A DNA stretch of 64,000 nucleotides. Origin: Sphingomonadales bacterium. GTDB lineage: Bacteria; Pseudomonadota; Alphaproteobacteria; Sphingomonadales; Sphingomonadaceae. The DNA lies in assembly GCA_027486415.1 (NCBI GenBank), contig JAIXPC010000002.1, forward strand, positions 1-64,000, given 5' to 3'. The position numbers and the translations under genes are program-made. This document shows positions 52,036-60,641 of this stretch, one piece after another (within the stretch, counting starts at the first letter, position 1; each line of letters begins with the position of its first letter). Under the pieces are notes generated by a model, which saw nothing but the letters and a program-made list of their open reading frames with translations, made no database searches and was not told the origin of the DNA.

Positions 52036-52734
52036 TCAGCCGCTGATGCCGGCCGAGGCCGGATCGACCTTGATGCCGGCGCCCATCGACGAGCTGACGG
52101 CGACCTTGAGCAGATACTTGCCCTTGGCGCCCGACGGCTTGGCCTTCACCACGGCATCGACCAGCGCATCGAAGTTGGCGCGCAGATCGTCCTGGGCAAA
52201 GCTGGCCTTGCCGAGGATGCCGTGGATGATGCCGGCCTTTTCGACGCGATATTCGATCTGGCCACCCTTGGCGGCCTTCACGGCTTCACCGACGTTCATG
52301 GTGACAGTGCCCAGCTTCGGGTTCGGCATCAGGCCCTTGGGACCCAGCACCTTGCCGAGGCGGCCAACCAGACCCATCATGTCCGGCGTGGCGATGCAGC
52401 GATCGAAATCGATCGTGCCGCCCTGCACCAGTTCCAGCAGGTCTTCGGCGCCAACGACATCGGCACCGGCGGCCTTGGCTTCATCGGCCTTGGCGCCGCG
52501 GGCGAACACGCCAACGCGAACGGTCTTGCCGGTGCCCTTGGGCAGTGTGACGACGCCGCGCACCATCTGGTCGGCGTGACGCGGATCAACGCCCAGGTTC
52601 AGCGAGACTTCAATGGTTTCGTCGAACTTGGCGGTGGCCAGGCTCTTCACCAGGCCCAGCGCCTCGTCGATCGGATACAGCTTGTCGCGGTTTACCGCGG
52701 CGCTGAGGGCCTTGGCCTTCTTGGTCATCGCCAT
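52036..52734 (-). CDS. rplA: 50S ribosomal protein L1
   Basis: A 232-residue L1 with [22 protein letters not shown] at the start (split), [22 protein letters not shown] and the signature [17 protein letters not shown]1 forms the mobile stalk at the E site and often represses its own operon. GGAGGG lies nine bases before the ATG at 52734, which is therefore preferred to the ATG two codons later. It follows rplK by four bases. Confidence 0.98.
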   Translation of the reverse strand: MAMTKKAKALSAAVNRDKLYPIDEALGLVKSLATAKFDETIEVSLNLGVDPRHADQMVRGVVTLPKGTGKTVRVGVFARGAKADEAKAAGADVVGAEDLLELVQGGTIDFDRCIATPDMMGLVGRLGKVLGPKGLMPNPKLGTVTMNVGEAVKAAKGGQIEYRVEKAGIIHGILGKASFAQDDLRANFDALVDAVVKAKPSGAKGKYLLKVAVSSSMGAGIKVDPASAGISG

Positions 52735-52738
52735 GGTC

Positions 52739-53173
52739 TTAGCCCTCCACCACTTGCAGGCCCATCGCGCGGGCCGAACCTTCGATGGTCTTCATCGCCA
52801 TCTCGATGCTGTTCGCGTTCAGGTCGGGCATCTTCTGCTCGGCGATGGCGCGAATCTGCGACTGCTTGATCTTGGCAACCGGCGCGCCCTTGCCCGGGGT
52901 GGTGCCGCCCGACTTCAGGCCGGCGGCCTGCTTCAGGAGGTACGAGGCCGGCGGCAGCTTGGTGATGAAGCTGAACGAACGGTCGGCATAGACGGTGATC
53001 ACGGTCGGGATCGGGGTGCCCTTTTCCAGGCTGTCCGTCTTGGCGTTGAACGCCTTGCAAAATTCCATGATGTTCACGCCGCGCTGACCCAGGGCCGGGC
53101 CGATCGGCGGCGAGGGGTTGGCCTGGCCGGCCTTCACCTGCAGCTTGATGTAACCTGTGATCTTCTTGGCCAT
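52739..53173 (-). CDS. rplK: 50S ribosomal protein L11
   Basis: A 144-residue L11. [36 protein letters not shown] and the closing [15 protein letters not shown] are standard. It binds 23S rRNA at the GTPase centre. AAGGAG precedes the ATG. Order nusG-rplK-rplA is the conserved bacterial one. Confidence 0.99.
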   Translation of the reverse strand: MAKKITGYIKLQVKAGQANPSPPIGPALGQRGVNIMEFCKAFNAKTDSLEKGTPIPTVITVYADRSFSFITKLPPASYLLKQAAGLKSGGTTPGKGAPVAKIKQSQIRAIAEQKMPDLNANSIEMAMKTIEGSARAMGLQVVEG

Positions 53174-53238
53174 GTGGCCACTCCTTGTTGTGTGGTGCTA
53201 ACGGCCGGGGCAACCGGCCTCCCACGCTGACGGCGGAA

Positions 53239-53775
53239 TTACTTCTGCTTTTCCACCTGCTCGAAGCCGAGTTCGACGGGCGTTGCACGCCCGAAGATCG
53301 ACACCGAAACCTTGACGCGGCCGTGGTCGAAGTCGATTTCCTCGACGAGGCCGTTGAAGCTGGCAAACGGGCCATCGAGCACGCGAACGCTGTCGCCGAT
53401 CTCGAAATTGGCCTTGCGCTTGATCTTGGCGGCCGGGGTCTCCTCCGCCTTGGTGTTGAGCATGCGGGCGGCTTCCGCCTCGCTGATCGGCTGCGGCTTG
53501 TTCTGCTGGCCCAGGAAGCCGGTCACCTTCGGCGTGTTCTTGACGAGGTGATAGACGTCGTCGGTCATCGCCAGCTTGGCCAGCACATAACCGGGCATCG
53601 ACTTGCGCTCGATCTGGCGCTTCTTGCCCTTGAACACCTCGGTGACGGTTTCGGCCGGCACCTCGATGGCGTCGATGAAGGCTTCAAGGCCCATGCGGCG
53701 GGCTTCGGACAGGATCGACTCCCGCACCTTGTTCTCGAAACCCGAATAGGCGTGAATGATGTACCAGCGCGACAT
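53239..53775 (-). CDS. nusG: Transcription elongation/antitermination factor NusG
   Basis: A 178-residue NusG. The N-terminal RNA-polymerase-binding domain has [30 protein letters not shown] and [17 protein letters not shown]; the KOW domain is [25 protein letters not shown] (split) and closes with [13 protein letters not shown]. It links RNA polymerase to Rho or to ribosomal S10. The ATG at 53775 has GAGGATCG upstream; the longer frame is a shadow of secE. Confidence 0.98.
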   Translation of the reverse strand: MSRWYIIHAYSGFENKVRESILSEARRMGLEAFIDAIEVPAETVTEVFKGKKRQIERKSMPGYVLAKLAMTDDVYHLVKNTPKVTGFLGQQNKPQPISEAEAARMLNTKAEETPAAKIKRKANFEIGDSVRVLDGPFASFNGLVEEIDFDHGRVKVSVSIFGRATPVELGFEQVEKQK

Positions 53776-53783
53776 ATCGATCC

Positions 53784-54011
53784 TCAGGCAGCCAGGCCGA
53801 GCAGAAACTTGACGGTGCGACCAAGGATCTGGTCGATCCCCAGGAAGAACACCGACAGCAGGGTGGTCATCACCAGCACCATGACCGTCATGCGCACCGT
53901 GTCGGGCACCGTCGGCCAGGCGATCTTGCGGCCTTCGGTCTGCACCTGGCGCACGAATTCGGCCGGGGTCACCCGGGGCTTCTTCGCCACTTCTGCCTTG
54001 CCGTCGCTCAC
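53784..54011 (-). CDS. secE: Preprotein translocase subunit SecE
   Basis: A 75-residue SecE with one membrane helix (VRMTVMVLVMTTLLSVFFLG region) after the amphipathic helix TPAEFVRQVQTEGRKIAWPT, whose KIAWPT motif is diagnostic. The start is a GTG at 54011 with AAAGGG six bases upstream; a GTG ten codons earlier has no such site. It is eight bases before nusG and downstream of tRNA-Trp, the usual alphaproteobacterial order. Confidence 0.96.
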   Translation of the reverse strand: MSDGKAEVAKKPRVTPAEFVRQVQTEGRKIAWPTVPDTVRMTVMVLVMTTLLSVFFLGIDQILGRTVKFLLGLAA

Positions 54012-54204
54012 GCAAGTACCCTTTGTCGTTGCACCGAACACGAATCACGCCTGGCCGGCACGAGGTGCAAATTCATGCCACCCGAAACGCCAAGAACCGG
54101 CACGGGACACCCCGGGGCCGGCTCGATCCACGTTGCCCACACACCCGGAACATGGGCCGGCGGGCCCGGAACTTCAACCACTTGCGGTCAAATTCCGGGG
54201 CTGC

Positions 54205-54280
54205 TGGCAGGAGTGGAGGGGCTCGAACCCCCGGCCCTCGGTTTTGGAGACCGATGCTCTACCAACTGAGCTACACTCCT
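54205..54280 (-). tRNA. tRNA-Trp (CCA anticodon)
   Basis: A 76-base cloverleaf with acceptor AGGAGTG/CACTCCT, D-arm AGCTCAGTTGGTAGAGC, anticodon stem TCGGT/ACCGA with loop CTCCAAA (anticodon CCA), T-arm GGGGGTTCGAGCCCC, discriminator G and an encoded 3' CCA. It precedes secE, as in many proteobacteria, and may be transcribed with it. Confidence 0.97.
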
Positions 54281-54295
54281 GTGTGCAGGTGCGCG

Positions 54296-54324
54296 GCTAT
54301 AAAGACGCCCGGCGGACCGCGCAA
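54296..54324 (-). promoter_or_regulatory. tRNA-Trp/secE promoter
   Basis: On the minus strand TTGCGC (54324-54319) and TATAGC (54301-54296) are 17 bases apart, placing the start point near 54289, nine bases before the tRNA. Confidence 0.6.
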
Positions 54325-54364
54325 GAGGCGACGGCGCAAGGACTTGGCCGCAGCAAGCTTGTGA

Positions 54365-54393
54365 TTGAAACGCGCGCCCGGCTGCCGTAGAGG
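54365..54393 (+). promoter_or_regulatory. tRNA-Gly promoter
   Basis: TTGAAA (54365-54370) and TAGAGG (54388-54393) are separated by 17 bases; transcription would begin near 54400, just before the tRNA. Confidence 0.55.
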
Positions 54394-54403
54394 CGAGTGC
54401 AAC

Positions 54404-54477
<74 letters not shown>

Positions 54478-54679
54478 TCGCAGCGCGGCCGTAGAGCAAC
54501 GCGCAGCGTTGCCCACGGACTCATGCAAGATAAGCCGGGCGGCTGGCCACCCAGCCGAACCGCGTCGACGTCAGCCGCGGCTTTCCCGCGACCCCTTCCT
54601 CCGCCCCTTCCTAAATCCCCGGCCTCCCGCGCCGTTTCCCGTTCACACGTCAAACGCGCGTTCGAGGGAGCACACCACC

Positions 54680-55759
54680 ATGCAGCATCAGCCGGGGCCG
54701 ATGATCGCCGAGGCCCCCGCGCCGACGCCCGCCGATGTCAACTTCCCGCCCGGCAGCGGCCCGATGGCGTGGTTCGATCAGGTCCGCGCGCTGCTGATCC
54801 GCACCGGCCTGCCGCCAGAGCCGGCGGTTTACGACGTGCTGTGGCGTTATGTTCGCGACGAAGATCACGACCTGTCGCTTGCCATCGACAGGGCCCTGGC
54901 CGGGGACGGGCTGACGCTGGGCGATCTGCTGTCGCTGCGCGAAACCCTGCTGGGCCAGATGAGCGAGGCGCAGGTCAACCAGCTGATCGCCGAAGCGCAC
55001 GGCCAGGCCGAGGCTCTTACCCGGCGCATCGAGACGGGGCAGACCGATCTGGCCGATTATGGCCGTGCCATTGCCGATGGCGGCGAGCGGCTGGCCGGCC
55101 CGATGGACGCCACCGTTCTGGCCGGGCTGCTGGAACAGCTGGGTGCGGCAACCGCCACCATGCAGGCCGCCAATGCGCGGCTGATCGACGAACTGGAACA
55201 GGCCGCCGGCGAAAGTCGCGCGCTGGCCGACCGGCTGATGCAGGCCGAACGCGCCGCCATCACTGATGCCCTGACCGGCGTGCTCAACCGGCGCGGACTG
55301 ATGATGGCAGTAGAACGCGCTCAGGCCGAGGCCGGCGCCACTGGTACCCCGCTGGCGCTGGCGGTTGTCGATATCGACCATTTCAAGCGCTTCAATGATC
55401 GATTCGGCCACGCGATGGGCGATGATGTGCTGCGTTTTGTCGCCCGCCATCTGGCTGATCGTCTGGAAGCCGGCGGCGGCAGCGTAGGCCGACTGGGCGG
55501 CGAGGAGTTCGTGGGCGTGATCCCCGGCGCCACCGCCCAGACTGCCGCCGGCAGGATTGACCGCATTCGCGCCGAATTGGCCGGCCAGGTGCTGCGAAGC
55601 GCCGTCGATGGCAGCAGCATGGGGCGGATCAGTTTTTCCGCCGGAGTTGCCGAACATCGCGCCGGTCAGGCTGCCGATCAGCTGATCGAGCGCGCCGACG
55701 GGGCATTGTATACGGCCAAGCGGCTGGGGCGCGACCGGGTGGTGCCGGATCGCGGCTGA
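54680..55759 (+). CDS. GGDEF domain protein, probable diguanylate cyclase
   Basis: A 359-residue protein. About 190 N-terminal residues are helical with no known sensor domain and no membrane segment; a coiled-coil-like stretch (residues about 150-190) leads into the GGDEF domain (TDALTGVLNRRGLMMAVE, VVDIDHFKRFNDRFGHAMGDDVL, then RLGGEEFVGV). The active site is the permitted GGEEF form, so it should make cyclic di-GMP. No RxxD inhibitory site precedes it. The start at 54680 has GAGGGAG upstream. The N-terminal part resembles a domain shared by several sphingomonad GGDEF proteins. Confidence 0.85.
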   Translation: MQHQPGPMIAEAPAPTPADVNFPPGSGPMAWFDQVRALLIRTGLPPEPAVYDVLWRYVRDEDHDLSLAIDRALAGDGLTLGDLLSLRETLLGQMSEAQVNQLIAEAHGQAEALTRRIETGQTDLADYGRAIADGGERLAGPMDATVLAGLLEQLGAATATMQAANARLIDELEQAAGESRALADRLMQAERAAITDALTGVLNRRGLMMAVERAQAEAGATGTPLALAVVDIDHFKRFNDRFGHAMGDDVLRFVARHLADRLEAGGGSVGRLGGEEFVGVIPGATAQTAAGRIDRIRAELAGQVLRSAVDGSSMGRISFSAGVAEHRAGQAADQLIERADGALYTAKRLGRDRVVPDRG

Positions 55760-55784
55760 TCATGCCGATTCGGCAAAACGGGCG

Positions 55785-55813
55785 TTGACAGCCGCGCCCG
55801 TCTGTCCCACTAG
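55785..55813 (+). promoter_or_regulatory. tRNA-Tyr promoter
   Basis: A perfect -35 TTGACA (55785-55790) is followed 17 bases later by CACTAG (55808-55813), a weak -10. The start point would be near 55820, about 25 bases before the tRNA. Confidence 0.5.
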
Positions 55814-55844
55814 GCGCGTCCCAACGGGCGCCCATGGCGACTGT

Positions 55845-55931
55845 GGAGGGGTGGCCGAGCGGTCAATGGCAGCAGACTGTAAATCTGCCGGGTTTCACCC
55901 TACGTTGGTTCAAATCCAACCCCCTCCACCA
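55845..55931 (+). tRNA. tRNA-Tyr (GTA anticodon)
   Basis: An 87-base class II tRNA: acceptor GGAGGGG/CCCCTCC, anticodon stem GCAGA/TCTGC with loop CTGTAAA (anticodon GTA), a long variable arm (CGGGTTTCACCCTACG), T-arm GTTGGTTCAAATCCAAC, discriminator A and an encoded CCA. Confidence 0.97.
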
Positions 55932-56063
55932 CCCGCCCCCTTGCTGAACCGCCCGTTTGCCGCGCCTGATGCCCGGCCTGCCGATAGCTGTCGGCTCCCG
56001 AACCTTTCGCGCGCGTTATCCCGACGCACGCCCGCAACCCGCGGGCGCATCCGGGAGAAGAGC

Positions 56064-56615
56064 ATGCGTTTCCTCACCACGATTGCCGCGCTGTGCGTCG
56101 CAGCCCCAGCCGTGGCTGCGCCCACCGTCGGCACGGCCATCAAGGATACGGCGGGCGCGCCGGTTGGCACGGTGGCCAGCGTCGATGGCGACAACATCAT
56201 CGTCGATACCGGCACCAACAAGGTGCCTGTGCCTGAAAAAAGCTTCACCCCCACCCCCGATGGCCTGTTGCTGGCGATGACGAAGGTGCAGCTCGACAGC
56301 GCGTTTGAATCCGCGCTGGCCGCCCAGAAGGCCAAGGTCATTGCCGCCGCCCAGCCCGGCGCGACCGTGCGCGGTTCGGCGGGTGCCGTGATCGGCACGG
56401 TCGCCCGGATGGATGGCGACTATGTCCGGATCAAGGGCGAACAGGGCGAGGCGCGCATTCCGCTGTCCGGCCTGGCGCTGAAGGACGATGGCCTGCATTT
56501 CGGCATGACCGCAGCCGAGTTTGCCGAAGCAGTGAAATCCAGCACGGCGGCCGAACCGCCGAAGACCAGTGCGGCCAACACTGCCACCGACGCGAAGGTC
56601 AGCCCGCCGAAATGA
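56064..56615 (+). CDS. Exported protein with two PRC-barrel-like repeats
   Basis: A 183-residue exported protein. Signal peptide MRFLTTIAALCVAAPAVAA is followed by two related units: one from GTAIKDTAGAPVGTVASVDGD to about residue 78, the other from GATVRGSAGAVIGTVARMDGD to about residue 158. Each has a G-x-VIGTVA-x-x-DGD turn, a short beta strand pair and a closing helix (KVQLDSAFESA, AAEFAEAVKSS). The layout resembles PRC-barrel domains. The tail is disordered (Ser/Thr/Pro/Lys). ATG at 56064 has GGGAGAAG upstream. Role unknown. Confidence 0.8.
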   Translation: MRFLTTIAALCVAAPAVAAPTVGTAIKDTAGAPVGTVASVDGDNIIVDTGTNKVPVPEKSFTPTPDGLLLAMTKVQLDSAFESALAAQKAKVIAAAQPGATVRGSAGAVIGTVARMDGDYVRIKGEQGEARIPLSGLALKDDGLHFGMTAAEFAEAVKSSTAAEPPKTSAANTATDAKVSPPK

Positions 56616-56657
56616 TCGGGGCTGGCGGGGACGGCCCATGGCGGCTATGGCGCCGTC

Positions 56658-57413
56658 ATGGGCCGCAGACCTCACCCCAAGAACCAGCAGGGCCAGAAGA
56701 GCCCGTTTCCGCGCCTGTATGGCCGGCACGCGGTGTTCGCCGCGCTGGACAATCCCGAACGCAGTTTCCGCAAGCTGTGGCTGACGCCGCAGACGGCCAA
56801 GACCATCGTGATCCCGCCGGGCCTGCAGGTGCAATATGGCGATGATCATGATCTGGGCCGACTGTGCCCGGCTGATGCCCCGCACCAGGGCTATGTGCTT
56901 GAAGTCGAACCGCTTGAAAATGTCTGGCTGGGCGACATCCTGAAAGACGCCGACGATGGCGACAACCGGCCGATCCTCGTGCTCGACCAGGTCACCGATC
57001 CGCACAATGTCGGCGCCATGATGCGATCGGCCGTGGCCTTCAATGCCCGGGCCATCGTCACCCAGGATCGCCACAGCCCGGCCGAATCGGGCGTGCTGGC
57101 GCGCAGTGCATCGGGGGCGCTGGAAAGCCTGCCGTGGGTGCGCGTCGTCAACCTGGCACGGGCGCTGGGCGAAATCGGCGAGGCCGGATTCTGGCGCATC
57201 GCGCTGGATGGCAGCGGCCCGGCGACGCTGGAGGACGCGCTGGGCAAATCCCAGCCGGCGCTGGTGATGGGCAGCGAAGGCGAAGGCCTGCGCCATCTCA
57301 CGCTGGAAAACTGTGATCAGGTGGCGCGGCTGCCGATCACCGGCGTTGAAAGCCTGAACGTGTCGAACGCTGCCGCGATCGCGCTTTATGCGTGTGCGCG
57401 GCGCGGGCTTTAG
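56658..57413 (+). CDS. rlmB: TrmH/RlmB-type RNA 2'-O-methyltransferase
   Basis: A 251-residue SPOUT enzyme. The N-terminal L30e-like RNA-binding domain shows in LYGRHAVFAALDNPERSFRK; the catalytic domain has the three knot motifs: DPHNVGAMMRSA, ALVMGSEGEGLRHL and GVESLNVSNAAAIALY. Length fits RlmB, which methylates G2251 of 23S rRNA; the closest alternative is another TrmH-family enzyme. It starts 42 bases after the exported repeat protein and ends at a strong terminator. Confidence 0.92.
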   Translation: MGRRPHPKNQQGQKSPFPRLYGRHAVFAALDNPERSFRKLWLTPQTAKTIVIPPGLQVQYGDDHDLGRLCPADAPHQGYVLEVEPLENVWLGDILKDADDGDNRPILVLDQVTDPHNVGAMMRSAVAFNARAIVTQDRHSPAESGVLARSASGALESLPWVRVVNLARALGEIGEAGFWRIALDGSGPATLEDALGKSQPALVMGSEGEGLRHLTLENCDQVARLPITGVESLNVSNAAAIALYACARRGL

Positions 57414-57448
57414 AGGCCCGCACCGCGCACTGTATCATCTCGGCGACG

Positions 57449-57481
57449 AAGGCCGCTGCCCGGTGGGGCAGCGGCCTTTTT
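57449..57481 (+). terminator. rlmB intrinsic terminator
   Basis: GGCCGCTGCCC (57451-57461) pairs with GGGCAGCGGCC (57466-57476) around GGTG, followed by TTTTT, 35 bases past the rlmB stop. Its right edge nearly touches the stop codon of the convergent TonB receptor gene. Confidence 0.9.
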
Positions 57482-57483
57482 CA

Positions 57484-60400
57484 TCACATGATCACGCGGA
57501 TGCCAAAGCGATACACGCGGCCCAGACCGTTGCCGATGAACGGATCATAGGACAGTTCCAGTCGCGAAGCAGGCGGATCGGCGTTGGTGAAGTTGTCGAT
57601 GCCGAACTGCAGCTGGGTCGTCATCCCACCCATCGGGATATCATACTGGAAGTTGATATCGTGTTGGGTGAAGCTGTTGACCTTGGCGCCGAATGTCGTC
57701 GGGCCAAAGTTCGTGGGGTTGGTGCCGACGAAGCAGGTGGCTGCAGACGGATCAGGGCAAAGGTCGTCGGTGACGCCGCCAACGTAGCGGACCTGGTAAC
57801 GCGCATTGAAACGCTCAAGCCCATAGTTGATCCAGCCGGTGATGCGCAGCGGCGACACGGTGAGCGGATCGCGCAGGTAGTTGGTGAAGCCCTTGGCCTG
57901 ATAGGCCGACTGCACCTGGATGCCGCGCACGTTGAAGGCGGCAAAGCTGTAGTCCAGCACGATGCTGCCCTGCGCGCCCACGTTCAGCTTGCCGCCGGCA
58001 AGATCGGTCTTGTAGTCGAACGACAGGTCGATGCCGCTGGTCTTCAGATTGGGTCCGTTCACCCAGTCGGTGCGGACGCGGCTGATGTCATTGCCGTTGG
58101 AAACGCCCTGAACGCAGGCCCCACCCTGCAAGGTGAGCAGACTGGTCAGCGGGCTGCCGCAATTGAGGAAGCGGATCGAGCTTGTGGGCGAGATGGGCGC
58201 GCCGGTCGCAACCGCGTTCGCGATGGCCTGACCGGGGGTCGTGGTGATGCGGCCATCGACATCGAAGCTCCAGTAATCGGCCGAGACCGTGAAGCCCGAC
58301 GCGGTGATCACGGCACCCACATTGTAGGCCAGCGCGGTTTCAGGCCCCAGATCGGCAGTGTTGCCAAAGATGTCCACCGACCGGAAGGCGTTGGCGGCGG
58401 CCTGGATGCCGGCCAGCGAGGTGATCTGGTTGTTGACCACCTGGTTGGCCAGCGGACCGCGGAAGGTGGTGCCCACCGAGCCGCGCAGCACCAGCCAGTC
58501 GGTCGGGTTCCAGCGCAATGCGCCCTTGGGGTTGAAGGTGGAGCCGACCGAGCCACCATAGTCCTCGTAGCGGGCAGCGCCGGTGAACTCGAGCCTCTCG
58601 GTGACCGGCACCTTCACTTCCGCAAAGATTGCCTTCACGTTCTGGCGCACGGTTTCCGGACGGGTCACGCCGAGGAAGATGAACGGACCGACGCCGGCTG
58701 TCGGGGTGCCGACGCAGCTGAGATCGCCTTCGCGGAAGCAGGGGTTGATGGTGGCATCGGAAATGGGCAGCAGCGGCCGCGATGTCCACGTGTTGCTGCG
58801 AACCTGGGCACCGAAGGCATAGGCGATCGGACCGCCACCCAGATCAATGCCGGTTTCGCCGGAGAAGATGGCATCGATGACCATCTGCTCCTCAACCTGG
58901 CGCGTGCCGCTGTAGGGCTGGATGAAATTGATCAGATCAGCCGAATTTTCGGCGCCGGGCACATAGTTGGGATTGGTCAGCCCCTGGATCGAGATCGGCT
59001 GTCCGGCGTTGATGAACGGATTGAACCACTGGCAGCCGTTCAGCCCCGGCGTGTTGGCAGCGACGTTGCAGTTCGGACCGCCAAGACCGTTGAGGGCATT
59101 CTGCAGACGGGTGCCGACCATGTCACGCGAGGCCGCCTCGCGCTCGGAACGCCAGAAGGTGCCGAACAGTTCGGCACGGAAGCTGTCGGAGAACTCGTGG
59201 TTGATGCCGCCCGACAGGCGATAGCCCCTGTTGCGGGCAAATCCCAGACCGGCGCCGCGCACGGGTTCGGACGGATTGCCGAGCCAGCCGAACGGCCGCC
59301 ACAGCACGGCGGTGATCGCCGCCAGCGGCTGGGTCGCCGACGGGGTGGGCAGACCATTCTGGGCCAGGAAGGCCCGTACGCCCGGGTTGTTGGGGCTGAC
59401 CGTGAAGCGGCTGGTGCTGCCGGAACCGGTCGGGCCCTGGATCGGCGGGAACGACGGCGACTGGCCGACCGTCGTATCCGTCTGGGCAAAGGTGAATTCG
59501 GCGTGGAACTTGGTCCGGTCAGACAGCTCCGCATCGATCTGGGCATAGCCCTGGTAACGGTCTTCCTCTTCGATGATGTTGTTCCACGGCAGGAAGCTGA
59601 ACCGGCAGATCGGCAGGCCAGCCCCCAGGCCGCTGAGATCATTGACGCCGCCAACGGCCGGGCAGGCGGTGGCTCCGCCGTCGCGAACCGTCCTGGTGTC
59701 GAGCGCGCCATTGGTGAGGTAGGTGGCGGCGAACACACCGGGATTGCCCGATGCCGACCAGGCCGAGGGATTCACCGAATAGGGCGTGCGGCTGAAATCG
59801 CGGCTGTAGCTGGGCAGGGTGGAGCGATGCTGCCAGCCGCCGCCAATCATCACGTTGACCTTGCCGAAGGTGTGGCCAACCAGCGCCGACATTGTCCAGT
59901 TGCCGCGCGAGCCCGAAATGGCATCGAAATCGCCCTGCAATACAGCGCCATTGAAATCCTTGCGGGTCACGAAGTTGGCGACACCGGCGATGGCATCGGA
60001 GCCATAGGTGGCGGCGGCCCCATCCTTCAGCACTTCGATGTTCTGCAGCGCGAAAATCGGGATGAGGTTGGTATCGGCAAACCCGTCACCCGGTGCCAGC
60101 AAGGTGCGGCGACCGTTGAACAGCACCAGCGTGCGCGTCGGGCCAAGTCCGCGCAGGTTCAGCGAGCCATTGCCCTGGAAGCCCTGCGCCGCGGTGGAGA
60201 ACTGGTTGGTATCGCCCAGCGACGCGCCAACAGACGGCAACTGCTTGATGAACTCCAGTGGCGACGTGATGCCCTGCTTGTTGAGATCATCGGCGGTGAA
60301 CACGTCGATCGGCACGGCGGCATCTTCACGTGTGCCGCGAATGAAGCTGCCGGTGACAACGATTTCGGATTCTGCGGCGTCATCGGCTGCGGCCTGCGGT

Positions 60401-60492
60401 GCCGATTGTGCCCATGCGGCCGAGCCGTAGCCGGCAACGGTTGAAAACAGAGCCAGACCCGCGCACGTCGCGCGAAGACGCATCACCCCCAT
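57484..60492 (-). CDS. TonB-dependent receptor
   Basis: A 1002-residue outer-membrane receptor. A signal peptide (cleavage after about residue 28, AAWAQ) is followed by a TonB-box-like EIVVTGSFIRG, the plug domain (VFTADDLNKQGITSPLEFIKQLP, LNLRGLGPTRTLVLFNGRR, IEVLKDGAAATYGSDAIAGVANFVTR in pieces) and a beta-barrel ending VYRFGIRVIM; the final Met instead of Phe is slightly unusual. GAGAGGA lies upstream of the ATG at 60492. It is of the large sphingomonad/xanthomonad type used for carbohydrates, peptides or siderophores; substrate unknown. Confidence 0.93.
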   Translation of the reverse strand: MGVMRLRATCAGLALFSTVAGYGSAAWAQSAPQAAADDAAESEIVVTGSFIRGTREDAAVPIDVFTADDLNKQGITSPLEFIKQLPSVGASLGDTNQFSTAAQGFQGNGSLNLRGLGPTRTLVLFNGRRTLLAPGDGFADTNLIPIFALQNIEVLKDGAAATYGSDAIAGVANFVTRKDFNGAVLQGDFDAISGSRGNWTMSALVGHTFGKVNVMIGGGWQHRSTLPSYSRDFSRTPYSVNPSAWSASGNPGVFAATYLTNGALDTRTVRDGGATACPAVGGVNDLSGLGAGLPICRFSFLPWNNIIEEEDRYQGYAQIDAELSDRTKFHAEFTFAQTDTTVGQSPSFPPIQGPTGSGSTSRFTVSPNNPGVRAFLAQNGLPTPSATQPLAAITAVLWRPFGWLGNPSEPVRGAGLGFARNRGYRLSGGINHEFSDSFRAELFGTFWRSEREAASRDMVGTRLQNALNGLGGPNCNVAANTPGLNGCQWFNPFINAGQPISIQGLTNPNYVPGAENSADLINFIQPYSGTRQVEEQMVIDAIFSGETGIDLGGGPIAYAFGAQVRSNTWTSRPLLPISDATINPCFREGDLSCVGTPTAGVGPFIFLGVTRPETVRQNVKAIFAEVKVPVTERLEFTGAARYEDYGGSVGSTFNPKGALRWNPTDWLVLRGSVGTTFRGPLANQVVNNQITSLAGIQAAANAFRSVDIFGNTADLGPETALAYNVGAVITASGFTVSADYWSFDVDGRITTTPGQAIANAVATGAPISPTSSIRFLNCGSPLTSLLTLQGGACVQGVSNGNDISRVRTDWVNGPNLKTSGIDLSFDYKTDLAGGKLNVGAQGSIVLDYSFAAFNVRGIQVQSAYQAKGFTNYLRDPLTVSPLRITGWINYGLERFNARYQVRYVGGVTDDLCPDPSAATCFVGTNPTNFGPTTFGAKVNSFTQHDINFQYDIPMGGMTTQLQFGIDNFTNADPPASRLELSYDPFIGNGLGRVYRFGIRVIM

Positions 60493-60641
60493 AGATCCTC
60501 TCCCATAAGGTCAGCGTCCGGCCTTGTTTCCCGAAGTGGGCCGGTCCGGATCGTGACACAAATGTTAGTCTTTACCGGCGCCAGCCGGTCGTCAAGAGGG
60601 TGGTGACGCCTGTTGCCCGCCAAAAAGAACGGGGTCAGCCT

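Noticed and set aside
57388-60444. A 1018-codon plus-strand frame opposite the TonB receptor.
   Set aside because: Same antisense effect; the receptor has a signal peptide, plug and barrel on the other strand.
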